A stretch of 64,000 nucleotides of DNA from Vibrio penaeicida. GTDB lineage: Bacteria > Pseudomonadota > Gammaproteobacteria > Enterobacterales > Vibrionaceae. Of the stretch, positions 19,700-28,165 are shown piece after piece. The stretch covers positions 124,001 to 188,000 of the forward strand of contig NZ_BFAQ01000015.1 of the NCBI RefSeq assembly GCF_002933855.1, written 5' to 3'. The notes below the pieces were generated by a model. The model was not told where the DNA came from. It was given only the letters and a program-made list of their open reading frames with translations, and made no database searches. How positions within the stretch are numbered: position 1 is the stretch's first letter; each line of letters opens with the position of its first letter. The translations under genes were made by a program, and so were the position numbers.

Positions 19700-19882
19700 A
19701 TGGCCAGATTGTTTCTTCGTTTAGAAAGTGCCCGTGACCACCAAATCCTTATCGAAGAATTTGAACCTGAAGATACGTATATGGGGTACTTGAAACTATC
19801 TGATGTAATACGTCAGCTTCAAGCCGCAAATAAATCGAACCCTTTTGAGCGTTGGACATGGCGATTCGATTATTTGAGTTAG
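19700..19882 (+). CDS. Small conserved-looking protein of unknown function (60 aa)
   Basis: 60 residues, start ATG 19700 with GAGAAAG upstream. The sequence is charged and well balanced: MARLFLRLESARDH, FEPEDTYMGYLKLSDVIRQL, and an aromatic end (RWTWRFDYLS). There is no signal peptide or membrane segment. I do not recognise the family. It stands between the phoH terminator and the response-regulator gene, and its codon use looks coding. A chance reading frame of this length cannot be excluded. Confidence 0.55.
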   Translation: MARLFLRLESARDHQILIEEFEPEDTYMGYLKLSDVIRQLQAANKSNPFERWTWRFDYLS

Positions 19883-20064
19883 ATTTACATCCCACTTTCA
19901 CTGCCTACTTTTTGGGTGTTGTGTAAGAACCTAATGTCGAAATTCATCATTTTTGAGACCAGTTCCACTTTTCCCTTTCAAAAAGCGATTTCCTGACTCC
20001 TCACTGAAAGAGATACAAGAATCTAGTGGTCTACTTCTTGAATCGACTAGAGAGGGAAGTCAGG

Positions 20065-20871
20065 ATGTCATATACGATTCTAGTGGTCGAAGACGACCAA
20101 GATATGGCGAATCTAATTAGCCTTAATCTAAAAGTTCAAGGCTACAAAACCATATTAACGTCACATATCAGCGAAGGTTACCAGATAGCCTGCCAAGGGT
20201 TAGCTGATGCCGTGATCTTAGACCGGAAGCTGTGTGATGGCGACGGCACTGAAATGTGTAAGCTGCTACGCCAACAACACATCGGGATTCCGGTACTGAT
20301 GCTAACAGCGCTCACCAGCGAGCATGACATGGTTGATGGATTGGAAGCCGGCGCTGACGACTACCTAACGAAACCATTCAGTGTGATTGAACTTCAGGCA
20401 AGAGTTCGAGCGTTATTGAGAAGAACAGAACACACGCGATGGACAGAAACCAATGACAGCCAGCCTGATATTGCCCCCCCACAAACCACGCCAGATTGGC
20501 ACCTAGCCAACCAATCAACACATCAACTGGCTCCAGAGCAAGTTGATACTTCATTACCATCTTCGTTGATTTTTGATGATCTTGTGATTTCAAAAAAACT
20601 GCATGAAGTACGTTTGGCTGGAGAAAACATTAACCTCACTCCTACCGAGTTTTCCCTTTTATATTGCTTGGCGAGTAAACCTGGGCGGGTTTTCACAAAA
20701 GACGAACTGCTTATTCGAGTGTGGGACACCGACTACGATGGCTATCACCATACCGTGTGTAGCACCATTAATAGGCTGCGCAACAAAATCGAAATACCAA
20801 AGAATAACGCACGATTTATTCGCACAGTTTGGGGTGTCGGCTACAAATTCCAGCATGAGGTGAGACAATGA
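20065..20871 (+). CDS. OmpR-family response regulator
   Basis: 268 residues. The N-terminal receiver (about 1-120) has the acidic pocket VVEDDQD, the phospho-acceptor Asp in VILDRKLCDGDG, Thr in MLTAL and Lys in LTKPFS. The usual Pro of the LP.. turn after the phospho-Asp is Cys. A long, Thr/Pro/Gln-rich linker (about 128-168) is followed by an OmpR-type winged helix: EVRLAGENINLTPTEF, RVFTKDELLIRVW, and TINRLRNKIE with the C-terminal GVGYKF. ATG 20065 (MSYTILVVED) follows GAGGGAAG. It overlaps the kinase start by 4 bp (ATGA), so the two are translationally coupled. Target genes are unknown; the convergent operon at 22.4-26.2 kb is an obvious candidate. Confidence 0.93.
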   Translation: MSYTILVVEDDQDMANLISLNLKVQGYKTILTSHISEGYQIACQGLADAVILDRKLCDGDGTEMCKLLRQQHIGIPVLMLTALTSEHDMVDGLEAGADDYLTKPFSVIELQARVRALLRRTEHTRWTETNDSQPDIAPPQTTPDWHLANQSTHQLAPEQVDTSLPSSLIFDDLVISKKLHEVRLAGENINLTPTEFSLLYCLASKPGRVFTKDELLIRVWDTDYDGYHHTVCSTINRLRNKIEIPKNNARFIRTVWGVGYKFQHEVRQ

Positions 20872-22313
20872 CTCGCTCTTTCAAAAAGCGCCTGTTTTTG
20901 CTCTCTCTTATTTGGTCTTTGGTAAGTATCCCGCTTCTGACTTATCACTTTCATATTACATGGCAAGGCAGCGAGCAACGCGCTCGTCAGTTCTTACATA
21001 AAGATTTAGCCAATCACATGCGCGACGATAACCCGCTCATGGAAGGTAATGATTACTCACCCAAAGCACTAAAAAGCATTTTCCACACATTAATGATGCT
21101 AGGTCCGGATTTTGAAATTTATTTTTTAGACAAAAATGGAAAAATAACCACCACAGCTCTAGACAGTGAGGTTGAAATCGCAACACACGTGAATTTAACC
21201 CCAATCCATCAGTTCTTAGCCAATGATACTCTCCCTATTTTAGGCGACGACCCGCGTGATATGGGGCGTCAGAAAGTGTTTTCAGTATCCGCTATCGAAA
21301 GCCCAAATGGGGTAGAAGGTTATTTGTATGTCGTCATTGGGCGGCAATCGTCAGACATTGCGAGAGTTAACCGCTATATGATGCAGTACTCCCCTATTTT
21401 GATCGGCGGTATTGCGTTGATTTTGTTGTTTACTGTTCTCATATATCGGCTAATTCAGAAAGACCTGCTTAACCCTAGCCAACAACTCATTCGCCAGATA
21501 GAGCATTCAGCAAAAGAACATTTTCGAGTCGAACCCAATTTATCTGTCCCAGTTACTGAGCTGCTTCCGTTGTCACGCCAGTTTGGGTATCTACTCGACC
21601 ACATTCAATGGCAATTTTTGCGGCTTAGGCAACACGAACATTCACGTCGCGAATACTTAATGCGTTTAAGCCACGACTTAAAGACGCCCCTCGCTAACAT
21701 ACAAGGCTACCTTGAAACTTGGCTTCTTAATGGTAAACAAAATGCCGAATTAGTTTCCACAGCACATAGCAATGCATTGAGGTTGCACGATCAGCTTCAA
21801 GAACAATTTGATGCGGCAAAAAAAGAATTGATAGAACCTGAAATTCAAAATGAGATCATCGACATTGTCGAATTCATAAATGAATTGAAAGCACGCTTTG
21901 AAATCGGCCTCGAAAAGAAGTCTCTTGATATATTTTGTACCATTTCAGTCAACGCCCAAGTGAATGCAGATAGGAAATTGTTGGTAAGGTTGATGGATAA
22001 CCTTATGGAAAATGCCATTCGTCACAGCCCTGAAAAGGCAACTATTCAGCTTTTTGTAAAACCTCATTGCGGAGTAAGCTCTCAGGTTAACGTGAAAGAT
22101 ATCAGTATCGTCATCATCAATACGGTCAATCCCGCCATTCGTGGAGGAGAACTAGGTATGGGGTTAAAAACTGTCAATGCGATTCTGACGTTACATCAAT
22201 CGAAATTAGAGATATCAGAACAACCGGGGTTATTTATCGCCAAGTTTAAGCTTTCAGTGCAGCCCTACTCCAATGCTCCATTATTGGCAAACGCATCAAA
22301 TGAGCAGAGTTGA
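20868..22313 (+). CDS. Membrane sensor histidine kinase
   Basis: 481 residues, partner of the preceding regulator. Membrane segments lie at about 8-26 and 178-196 and enclose a ~150-residue periplasmic sensor. A HAMP-like linker follows. The H box is RLSHDLKTPLANIQGY, with the phospho-accepting His at about 267. The N box is LMDNLMENAIRHSP and the G2-like motif is GGELGMGLKTVNAI. The first glycine box (DxGxG) is degenerate (INTVNPAIRGGE), which may lower ATP binding or reflect subfamily variation. The signal is not predictable from the periplasmic sequence. Confidence 0.9.
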   Translation: MTRSFKKRLFLLSLIWSLVSIPLLTYHFHITWQGSEQRARQFLHKDLANHMRDDNPLMEGNDYSPKALKSIFHTLMMLGPDFEIYFLDKNGKITTTALDSEVEIATHVNLTPIHQFLANDTLPILGDDPRDMGRQKVFSVSAIESPNGVEGYLYVVIGRQSSDIARVNRYMMQYSPILIGGIALILLFTVLIYRLIQKDLLNPSQQLIRQIEHSAKEHFRVEPNLSVPVTELLPLSRQFGYLLDHIQWQFLRLRQHEHSRREYLMRLSHDLKTPLANIQGYLETWLLNGKQNAELVSTAHSNALRLHDQLQEQFDAAKKELIEPEIQNEIIDIVEFINELKARFEIGLEKKSLDIFCTISVNAQVNADRKLLVRLMDNLMENAIRHSPEKATIQLFVKPHCGVSSQVNVKDISIVIINTVNPAIRGGELGMGLKTVNAILTLHQSKLEISEQPGLFIAKFKLSVQPYSNAPLLANASNEQS

Positions 22314-22327
22314 ACCATCCATTTTAA

Positions 22328-22365
22328 ATATCACCCTCGCTTTCTTTCAAAAACGAGGGTGATAT
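22328..22365. terminator. Long perfect hairpin between the kinase gene and the hydratase gene
   Basis: A perfect 12-bp stem ATATCACCCTCG/CGAGGGTGATAT with a 14-base pyrimidine/A-rich loop lies between two convergent genes. No T tract follows on either strand, so it may end transcription weakly or protect 3' ends. Confidence 0.55.
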
Positions 22366-22385
22366 CCACGATGGGAAAGATCTCG

Positions 22386-23150
22386 CTAGTGCCCTTTAAA
22401 ACTCGGTGCTCGCTTTTCTAAAAAAGCACGCATGCCTTCTTTTTGATCGTGGGTGGAGAATAACGAGTGGAAAACTCTGCGTTCAAACAACAACCCTTCT
22501 TTCAACGAAACCTGTTCTGCTCGGTCGATGGCTTCTTTACCAACAAGAACAGAGGGCTTACTGTAGCTGGCGATCACTTTAGCAACCGCAAGGGTTTCCT
22601 CCAGTAATGCTTCATCGGGCATGACTCTGGCAACGAGACCAGCTCGTTCCGCTTCAGCGGCATCCATCATTCTTCCCGTTAATATAAGATCCATCGCTTT
22701 AGCACGACCCACCAAACGCGTGAGCCTTTGCGTACCACCAATCCCGGGGATAACCCCCAGTTTGATTTCAGGCTGACCAAATAATGCGGATTCAGAGGCA
22801 TAAATGAGATCACACATCATCGCTAACTCACACCCTCCCCCTAATGCATACCCTGAAACCGCCGCTATTTTAGGCGTCCGAAGTGCACAGAATGCATCCC
22901 ATCCAGAGAAATAATCTGTGCTCAACATATCGGTATAACTTTTGTCCGACATCTCAGCAATGTCGGCACCCGCGGCAAAAGCACGCTCGGAACCTGTAAT
23001 CACAAAACACCCTATGTCTGGATTTTGATCATACTCTGTCAGTGTTTGCGTAATTGCAGACATAACTTCGCTGTTAAGTGCATTGAGTTTGTCGGGGCGG
23101 TTGAGCCGAATTAAAACCACTCGACCTATTTGCTCAGTTTGGATAATCAT
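22386..23150 (-). CDS. Enoyl-CoA hydratase/isomerase family protein
   Basis: 254 residues, crotonase fold, close to the usual enoyl-CoA hydratase. The oxyanion-hole stretch is [11 protein letters not shown]. Both catalytic glutamates of the mitochondrial enzyme are present, in [11 protein letters not shown] and FGQPEIKLG, so true hydratase activity (2-enoyl-CoA to 3-hydroxyacyl-CoA) is plausible. ATG 23150 follows GAGGACAG; an in-frame codon at 23186 would overlap the preceding gene. Third gene of the adenylation-reductase-hydratase operon, 13 bp after the reductase stop. The substrate is probably a thioester made in that pathway, but this is inference. Confidence 0.9.
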   Translation of the reverse strand: MIIQTEQIGRVVLIRLNRPDKLNALNSEVMSAITQTLTEYDQNPDIGCFVITGSERAFAAGADIAEMSDKSYTDMLSTDYFSGWDAFCALRTPKIAAVSGYALGGGCELAMMCDLIYASESALFGQPEIKLGVIPGIGGTQRLTRLVGRAKAMDLILTGRMMDAAEAERAGLVARVMPDEALLEETLAVAKVIASYSKPSVLVGKEAIDRAEQVSLKEGLLFERRVFHSLFSTHDQKEGMRAFLEKRAPSFKGH

Positions 23151-23163
23151 AATTCTGTCCTCG

Positions 23164-24504
23164 TTATGAATCCCAGATGGCGCCATAGGCTGGAATGCCT
23201 CGACTCTCTAAGCCAAACACCACTTGTTGGGTTAGTTTTTGATTAGCAATGCATATCACTGCTTCCGCATCAAATTTCTTGTAGGCGGCGTACGCCAGTT
23301 TCACCATATCGGGTTTGCCTTTTTCTGTGGTATCCCAGATATCGGCATCCGGTTGAACCGATAGAATTTCATCCACTAGCTCATCACCGTATGTTTCTCG
23401 TGGTGTTCGGGTAGACCAAACTAAATGCATCGGTACTTCTTTCGCAAGTAGATGAGGCAGGCAAGGACCTATTCCACTTCCCGTTGCTATATACACAACG
23501 CGTTTAAACAGCACTTCGATATTCGCAACACCAGCAGTTGGAATACCCTTAACCCATACGTGGCTAGGTCTGTCTTCGATGAGCTTTCCAGTCCAGTCAC
23601 CTGCACGCGATACGGTTAATCGATATCCCGACTCTCCTGGGCTTGGTACATTGGCAAAGTGGTGCCATTCCAGTAATGGGTTACGACTTATTGCCATTGA
23701 TGAGCCTGCAAACGGTGTAACACCATAATCAAATTTCAGTAGCGCTACGTGATTAGAGGGCGTTTCAATTTTCACAGGAACACGGCGAAGGCGAAGCCAA
23801 GGAAGAAGGATGCTGATGCTCACCGCAACCAATGCCCAAAAAGAATAGGAATCCAACAAGATGCTGCTGATATTCTGGCTCGGGTTTAAATCGGCGGCCA
23901 ATGTGAACGTTTGCCCCCAAAACAGAATCAAAACACTCCAACCACCAAATCGATGAGTTCTTTCGAACGCATTGTGATACTTCTTGCGAATGTTCGGTAA
24001 TGCCATAAAAACGATCAGCATCAGCAATGCTAATATCGCATAGGTAATTCCGAGGGTTAGGGATGAAATGGAAGCCAGTTGGTGCTGATAACTGAACGCT
24101 AACGCACCCGTAAAAATAGCAAACCAAGACGTTGCAGCCATGGCGCTTCCACTGTGCAACCCTCCGTGGTGGTAGATTTTGCCTAAATGCCAACGAATCG
24201 ACAAAGGCAGAGATGTGGGCGCTCGTGTCGCTAACCAAAAAAGTAAATTAATCACGTATTGCTGGCGAACTAATACGGCAACCGTCAGATTCAAAACAAC
24301 CATGTTTGAAAGCGTTTGGAGTGCAATCCCGTCGGTTTTAAACCATTCTCCAACCGTTACGCCATATGCCAATGTAGCAATATTGGCCATGAATACGAGA
24401 ATCACCAACCGATAATAATGCTCCATCGCTGGATACGACCAAATTCGACGAAGTAAAGATCGCTGCTCTGGTAAAACAACAGCACTTTGATCTATTGAAC
24501 TCAT
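23164..24504 (-). CDS. Membrane ferric-reductase-like flavoprotein (TmpA-like)
   Basis: 446 residues. About six membrane segments fill residues 30-240. Histidine-rich stretches ([14 protein letters not shown] at about 104-117 and ERTHRFGG near 180) could bind heme. The cytoplasmic C terminus resembles a ferredoxin-NADP-reductase module: a flavin-site-like [17 protein letters not shown] (about 272-288) and a nucleotide-binding [12 protein letters not shown] (about 337-348). The very C terminus ([14 protein letters not shown]) recalls fungal TmpA and the C-terminal part of fungal TmpB-type adenylate-forming proteins, from memory. It probably moves electrons from NAD(P)H across or within the membrane. 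Its start overlaps the adenylation-gene stop by ATGA, so the two are coupled. Confidence 0.75.
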   Translation of the reverse strand: MSSIDQSAVVLPEQRSLLRRIWSYPAMEHYYRLVILVFMANIATLAYGVTVGEWFKTDGIALQTLSNMVVLNLTVAVLVRQQYVINLLFWLATRAPTSLPLSIRWHLGKIYHHGGLHSGSAMAATSWFAIFTGALAFSYQHQLASISSLTLGITYAILALLMLIVFMALPNIRKKYHNAFERTHRFGGWSVLILFWGQTFTLAADLNPSQNISSILLDSYSFWALVAVSISILLPWLRLRRVPVKIETPSNHVALLKFDYGVTPFAGSSMAISRNPLLEWHHFANVPSPGESGYRLTVSRAGDWTGKLIEDRPSHVWVKGIPTAGVANIEVLFKRVVYIATGSGIGPCLPHLLAKEVPMHLVWSTRTPRETYGDELVDEILSVQPDADIWDTTEKGKPDMVKLAYAAYKKFDAEAVICIANQKLTQQVVFGLESRGIPAYGAIWDS

Positions 24505-26156
24505 TGTGTTTCCTCCGTAATGGCTAGCTGGCTTTTCTCGTAATGTGCCATCAGAGCACGTTTATCAATTTTTCCTCGTGAGGTTTTAGGTAAGCTATCG
24601 AGCGCAATTACGGTACTGGGTACGCAGTAGTAAGGCAGATGCTTCTTCACTTGATTTTGTGCTTCAGATTCACAGACTTGAGCAGGGGTAACAAATGCGA
24701 TGAGTGTTTTGCAATCCACTTTCATTGTCACAGCTTGGTGGCAGTTTTCCGTCTTTTCCAAAACCCGAGAAACCGAATCCAATTCAACACGGAAACCAAG
24801 GATTTTCACTTGATCGTCAGTACGACCTAGGTGGAGGAGCTCGCCGCTTTTTGTCCATTTTCCAAGGTCTCGTGTTCGAAACATTTTGTGCTTACCACCT
24901 AGAAATGGGTCAGGTCGATATCGGTCGGCATTCAGTACTTCATTCCCGATGTAACCAGCCGTCACACATAATCCACCCGCCCACATCTCACCAACATCGC
25001 CAATCGCGCAGGGCTTGAGGTTGTCGTCCAATACGTACACGGTATTGTTGGGCGTCGGCTTGCCTATCGTGAGTTCTTCACATTGATCCGAATAATGCTG
25101 CGCAGTGTTGATAATGGTGGTTTCGGTTGGACCACAAGCATTGTAAAAGCGGCAAAAGGCTCCCCATTGGTCTGCTAAGGGTTGAGGGCAAGGTTCACCT
25201 GCAACAGCCGCAACTTTAATAGATTGACAATGCTTGGCTTCTAAACTCGCGAGAATAGACGGGGTCGCAATCACCGCATCCGCTTGGCTGACCGTGGCTT
25301 CAATATCGCGATTGCGAATCATCAATGTTGCACCGTGGCAAAGAGTGACAAAAACCTCCCAAGCGCACATATCAAAAGCTATGCTCAGAATTTGACCGAC
25401 CTTCATTCCGGGCTCTATACCCAAATTTCCAGGTGATGTCATCACGATATTCGCAACATTCTGATGCGTCACTTGCACACCATTCGGTGCGCCTGTAGTA
25501 CCTGAAGTAAATAAAATAAAGCACCGCGATTCTGGCTCTACATCTGGTAATTCCAAACCTTCGCTGTCGTATAGCTCTGGTAGTAGTTCATCTAAGAAAT
25601 ACAGATCTTGATGGCTGAGTTCTGGCAAATGCTGTTCTAAGTGTGAAAGGCTCAGTACTGTTTTTACGTCCGCGGTTTCACAAACATGTTTAAGTACTTT
25701 TTTGGGGGCTACACCCGCATGCTGAGGGACATAACAGGCGCCTAGTTTTAGGGTTGCCAAAATGCCAATTAGCATTGGGATTGATCGTGTGAGAAAAATA
25801 CCCACTGCATCACCTTGCTTAATACCCCGCTTTTGTAGGAAAAAGGCAAGCTGGTTTGCTTTTAGGTTTAATTCTCCGTATGTAATTTTTTCTTCTTCAT
25901 GAATTGCTGCTATTTGATTCGGCATAAAGATCGCCTGAGCTTCGATAGCAGTGTGAAGGCAAGAGTATTCAGGAATGGCGTAAGGACCTTGTCCAAACTG
26001 CTCAAACAAAATCTGATCACTCAATGGCAATTCAGAAATGGCGCCTCGTCGAAATTGAAAGCGTCGCGTCTGTTGTAGAGTGTTGTTCTGTTGAAGAGTG
26101 CTGTAATGCTGTGAACTGTTGAGGCTATGCTCTGACTGTAATTTAGGGAGTTTCAT
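24501..26156 (-). CDS. Stand-alone NRPS-type adenylation enzyme
   Basis: 551 residues, AMP-binding superfamily. Core motifs: A3 FTSGTTGAPNG (about 216-226), A4 FDMCAWEVF with the conserved Asp that binds an alpha-amino group in amino-acid-activating domains, A5 YNACGPTETT, A7 FRTRDLG (the usual TGD glycine is Arg), A8 GFRVELDSV and A10 TSRGKIDKRAL with the catalytic Lys. No thiolation (PCP) or condensation domain follows, so the activated acid must go to a separate carrier, CoA or another acceptor. The first ~45 residues are a Gln/Ser-rich, low-complexity extension (QQNN, LQQT). First gene of a three-gene operon. The substrate is unknown; an amino acid is the best guess. Confidence 0.85.
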   Translation of the reverse strand: MKLPKLQSEHSLNSSQHYSTLQQNNTLQQTRRFQFRRGAISELPLSDQILFEQFGQGPYAIPEYSCLHTAIEAQAIFMPNQIAAIHEEEKITYGELNLKANQLAFFLQKRGIKQGDAVGIFLTRSIPMLIGILATLKLGACYVPQHAGVAPKKVLKHVCETADVKTVLSLSHLEQHLPELSHQDLYFLDELLPELYDSEGLELPDVEPESRCFILFTSGTTGAPNGVQVTHQNVANIVMTSPGNLGIEPGMKVGQILSIAFDMCAWEVFVTLCHGATLMIRNRDIEATVSQADAVIATPSILASLEAKHCQSIKVAAVAGEPCPQPLADQWGAFCRFYNACGPTETTIINTAQHYSDQCEELTIGKPTPNNTVYVLDDNLKPCAIGDVGEMWAGGLCVTAGYIGNEVLNADRYRPDPFLGGKHKMFRTRDLGKWTKSGELLHLGRTDDQVKILGFRVELDSVSRVLEKTENCHQAVTMKVDCKTLIAFVTPAQVCESEAQNQVKKHLPYYCVPSTVIALDSLPKTSRGKIDKRALMAHYEKSQLAITEETQ

Positions 26157-26288
26157 GAATTTCTCCTTGTTATTGGTTTGCTAAAACCTAACAAGAGAAG
26201 TTCACAAATTTCTCACAAAGAGGTACTGAGTTTGTCACAAGTTTCTTAACCAGCTTTGTGAAAAACACCTGAAACTTTTCTGACATTC
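26157..26288 (-). promoter_or_regulatory. Upstream region of the adenylation operon
   Basis: 132 bp between the adenylation gene and the MITE, where its promoter should be. GAGAAATTC near 26157-26163 (minus strand AAGGAGAAAT) gives a good ribosome-binding site. It shows repeated CACAAA/TTTGTGA-like words (TCACAAATTTCTCACAAAG, then GTCACAAG and TTTGTGA) that could be factor sites. No firm promoter is called. Confidence 0.35.
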
Positions 26289-26560
26289 ATTAGGGTCTGT
26301 TGACCTTTCGAGATGATTTTTGCAGCGATTTGTGGGTTCTTTATACAAGGCAGCGCTTATTCGGTGTAGTCGCTCTACATCAATAAGCGGTAACACAGTA
26401 GAAAGAAACCACAAACGCTGCTCAAAGGGTTCGGCTAAAAGCGTTTTACTCTTTGTTGAGAGGTATTTGCTTAGAATGACTAGGCGAAAAACCTCTCGCC
26501 GCGATTAAAACGCTTTTATCTCGAACAAAATTTAACCGCGAAAGGTCAACAGACCCTAAT
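26289..26560. mobile_element. 272-bp MITE-like element with perfect 22-bp terminal inverted repeats
   Basis: The ends at 26289-26310 and 26539-26560 are exact reverse complements (begin ATTAGGGTCTGTTGACC). No transposase can fit. Inside are two composite hairpins: 26322-26421 (GCAGCG...CGCTGC outer arms, GCTTAT...ATAAGC and TGTAG...CTACA inner arms) and 26436-26518 (TAAAAGCGTTTTA pairing perfectly over 13 bp, with GAGAGGT/ACCTCTC inside). TA flanks the GGGTC core on both sides, which fits a TA target duplication as made by IS630/Tc1-like or some IS5-group transposases. It lies between the mgtE terminator and the adenylation operon. Confidence 0.8.
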
Positions 26561-26565
26561 AAAAA

Positions 26566-26606
26566 CAAAAATCGCGCTTGCTGAAACAGCAAGCGCGATG
26601 ATTTTT
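26566..26606 (-). terminator. Hairpin terminator after mgtE
   Basis: Perfect 12-bp stem ATCGCGCTTGCT/AGCAAGCGCGAT with loop GTTTC on the minus strand, followed by TTTTTGTTTTT. It lies about 70 bp beyond the mgtE stop and directly beside the MITE. Confidence 0.88.
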
Positions 26607-26672
26607 GAAGACCGTTCTCAAACAACCTCCATCTGTAGGTAGTTTGAAAATACATAATTTGAGTATAAATAG

Positions 26673-28031
26673 TTAAACGATAAACAAGGTCGCAAGCCCT
26701 AAGAAGACCATAAGCCCTACAACATCAGTTACCGTGGTTAATGCCATTCCTCCAGCTAAAGCCGGGTCAATATTTCTCTTTTTCAAAAATATAGGAATAC
26801 TCACACCGGCTATTCCTGCTACCAATAGGTTCGTCATCATTGCAGCAGAAATCACACCGCCAAGCAGCCAATCATCTTTCCAAACAACAACAATTCCACC
26901 AATGATCAAAGCCCAAAGCAAGCCATTTAGAAAGCCGATTGCCGCTTCTTTGAGTAGCAATTCGCGCTTATTGGTATCACCAATGTGTCCTAGCGCCAAA
27001 CCACGGATCACCAACGCAACCGTTTGATTACCGGCGACTCCCCCCATGGAAGGGACAATGGTCATCAATACGGCTATTGCTGCCATTTCCTGTAGAGTGG
27101 CTTCAAAAAGGTTAGAAACTGAAGCTGCCGTTAACGCGGCTAACACGTTCGCCCCAAGCCAAATGCTCCGCTTACGAGCCGATTTAACAACAGGTGCGAA
27201 GGTATCCTCCTCATCGTCCAAACCCGCTAGGCTCATCATGGAGTGCTCGGCGTCTTCACGGATTACGTCAACAACATCATCAATGGTAATTCGACCGACC
27301 AAATGATTGTCTTCATCAACCACTGGGGCGGAAACCCAATTTCTCCGCTCAAACAAACTCGCAACATCGCTATCGCTGGCATTGACGGAAATCGCTTCGT
27401 CTGCGTCTTCCATGATTTCACTGATTTGCACGTCTGGCTGAGAAGTCAGTAAGGTTGTTAGGTGCAAATACCCTGTTAACTTGCTGGTTTCGTCAATCAC
27501 ATACAGTGCATCTGTCGCTTCAGGTAACTCACCTTTGATGCGCAAATAGCGTAAAACAACATCGACTTCGACATCACTACGAATAGTGATAACGTCGGTA
27601 CTCATTAAACTACCGGCGGTGTCTTCATCATACGCCAACGCAGTTTCGATTCGATGCCGATCCGCAGTATCCATCTGGGATAGAACTTCACGGGAGAGAT
27701 CATCAGGAAGACTTCGAAGTACATAGGCTACATCATCCGTTTCAAGCCCTTCCGTTGCTTCAGCCAGCCTTTCTGGTGCCATTTTGGACACTAGGCTATC
27801 TTTCACATCTTCAGAAAGCTCATCAAGGATTTCACCGTAATCTTCAGGATCCGTGAGTTGCCAAAGCACATCACGACTTTTACGAGGAGAAGCTTGCAGG
27901 AGGTGGGCGATGTCTTCCGGCTCCATGTCTTGGAGCATACGGCGAACATGGACAAATCGACCGCTATCTAACGCATCGCTTACTTCTTGTAGGGTTTGAT
28001 GAGTTTGGTCAATTTCTAACTGCTCAGCCAT
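26673..28031 (-). CDS. mgtE: Magnesium transporter MgtE
   Basis: 452 residues. The N-terminal superhelical MgtE_N domain (about 10-130) is followed by two CBS domains (about 135-255) and a membrane domain (about 285-450) with five hydrophobic segments. Characteristic sequence: TIVPSMGGVAGNQTVALVIRGLALG, part of the pore helix, and FLKKRNIDPALAGGMALTTVTD, with the Asp that selects Mg2+ near the end. Mg2+ bound by the cytoplasmic domains closes the channel in studied homologues. It follows npr on the same strand after 134 bp containing a tandem repeat; I see no M-box riboswitch there. Confidence 0.95.
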   Translation of the reverse strand: MAEQLEIDQTHQTLQEVSDALDSGRFVHVRRMLQDMEPEDIAHLLQASPRKSRDVLWQLTDPEDYGEILDELSEDVKDSLVSKMAPERLAEATEGLETDDVAYVLRSLPDDLSREVLSQMDTADRHRIETALAYDEDTAGSLMSTDVITIRSDVEVDVVLRYLRIKGELPEATDALYVIDETSKLTGYLHLTTLLTSQPDVQISEIMEDADEAISVNASDSDVASLFERRNWVSAPVVDEDNHLVGRITIDDVVDVIREDAEHSMMSLAGLDDEEDTFAPVVKSARKRSIWLGANVLAALTAASVSNLFEATLQEMAAIAVLMTIVPSMGGVAGNQTVALVIRGLALGHIGDTNKRELLLKEAAIGFLNGLLWALIIGGIVVVWKDDWLLGGVISAAMMTNLLVAGIAGVSIPIFLKKRNIDPALAGGMALTTVTDVVGLMVFLGLATLFIV

Positions 28032-28123
28032 TCTCGTCCCCTATTTTTACATTCGTTTACAATATGTTGAGTATACCCAAACTACCTGAAGATGCTAGGT
28101 TCAGCGAGAAGGAGATGACGAAC

Positions 28124-28161
28124 AATATGTGAAAGAGGCGAGAAATATGTGAAAGAGGCGA
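28124..28161. repeat. 20-bp-period tandem repeat between mgtE and npr
   Basis: AATATGTGAAAGAGGCGA occurs twice (28124-28141 and 28144-28161), just past the npr stop. It is preceded by an imperfect hairpin (CTGAA...TTCAG at about 28086-28104). Function unknown. Confidence 0.6.
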
Positions 28162-28165
28162 AAAA

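Noticed and set aside
23765..24238. 157-codon frame on the minus strand inside the flavoreductase gene
   Set aside because: It is in another frame of the same strand as a membrane protein with clear domains; composition is not protein-like.
26322..26421. Small RNA gene inside the MITE
   Set aside because: The hairpin is explained as MITE structure; no promoter or T-rich terminator marks a separate RNA.
28032..28165. Mg2+ riboswitch (M-box) before mgtE
   Set aside because: The gap is only 134 bp, is partly a tandem repeat and I could not find the conserved M-box core.
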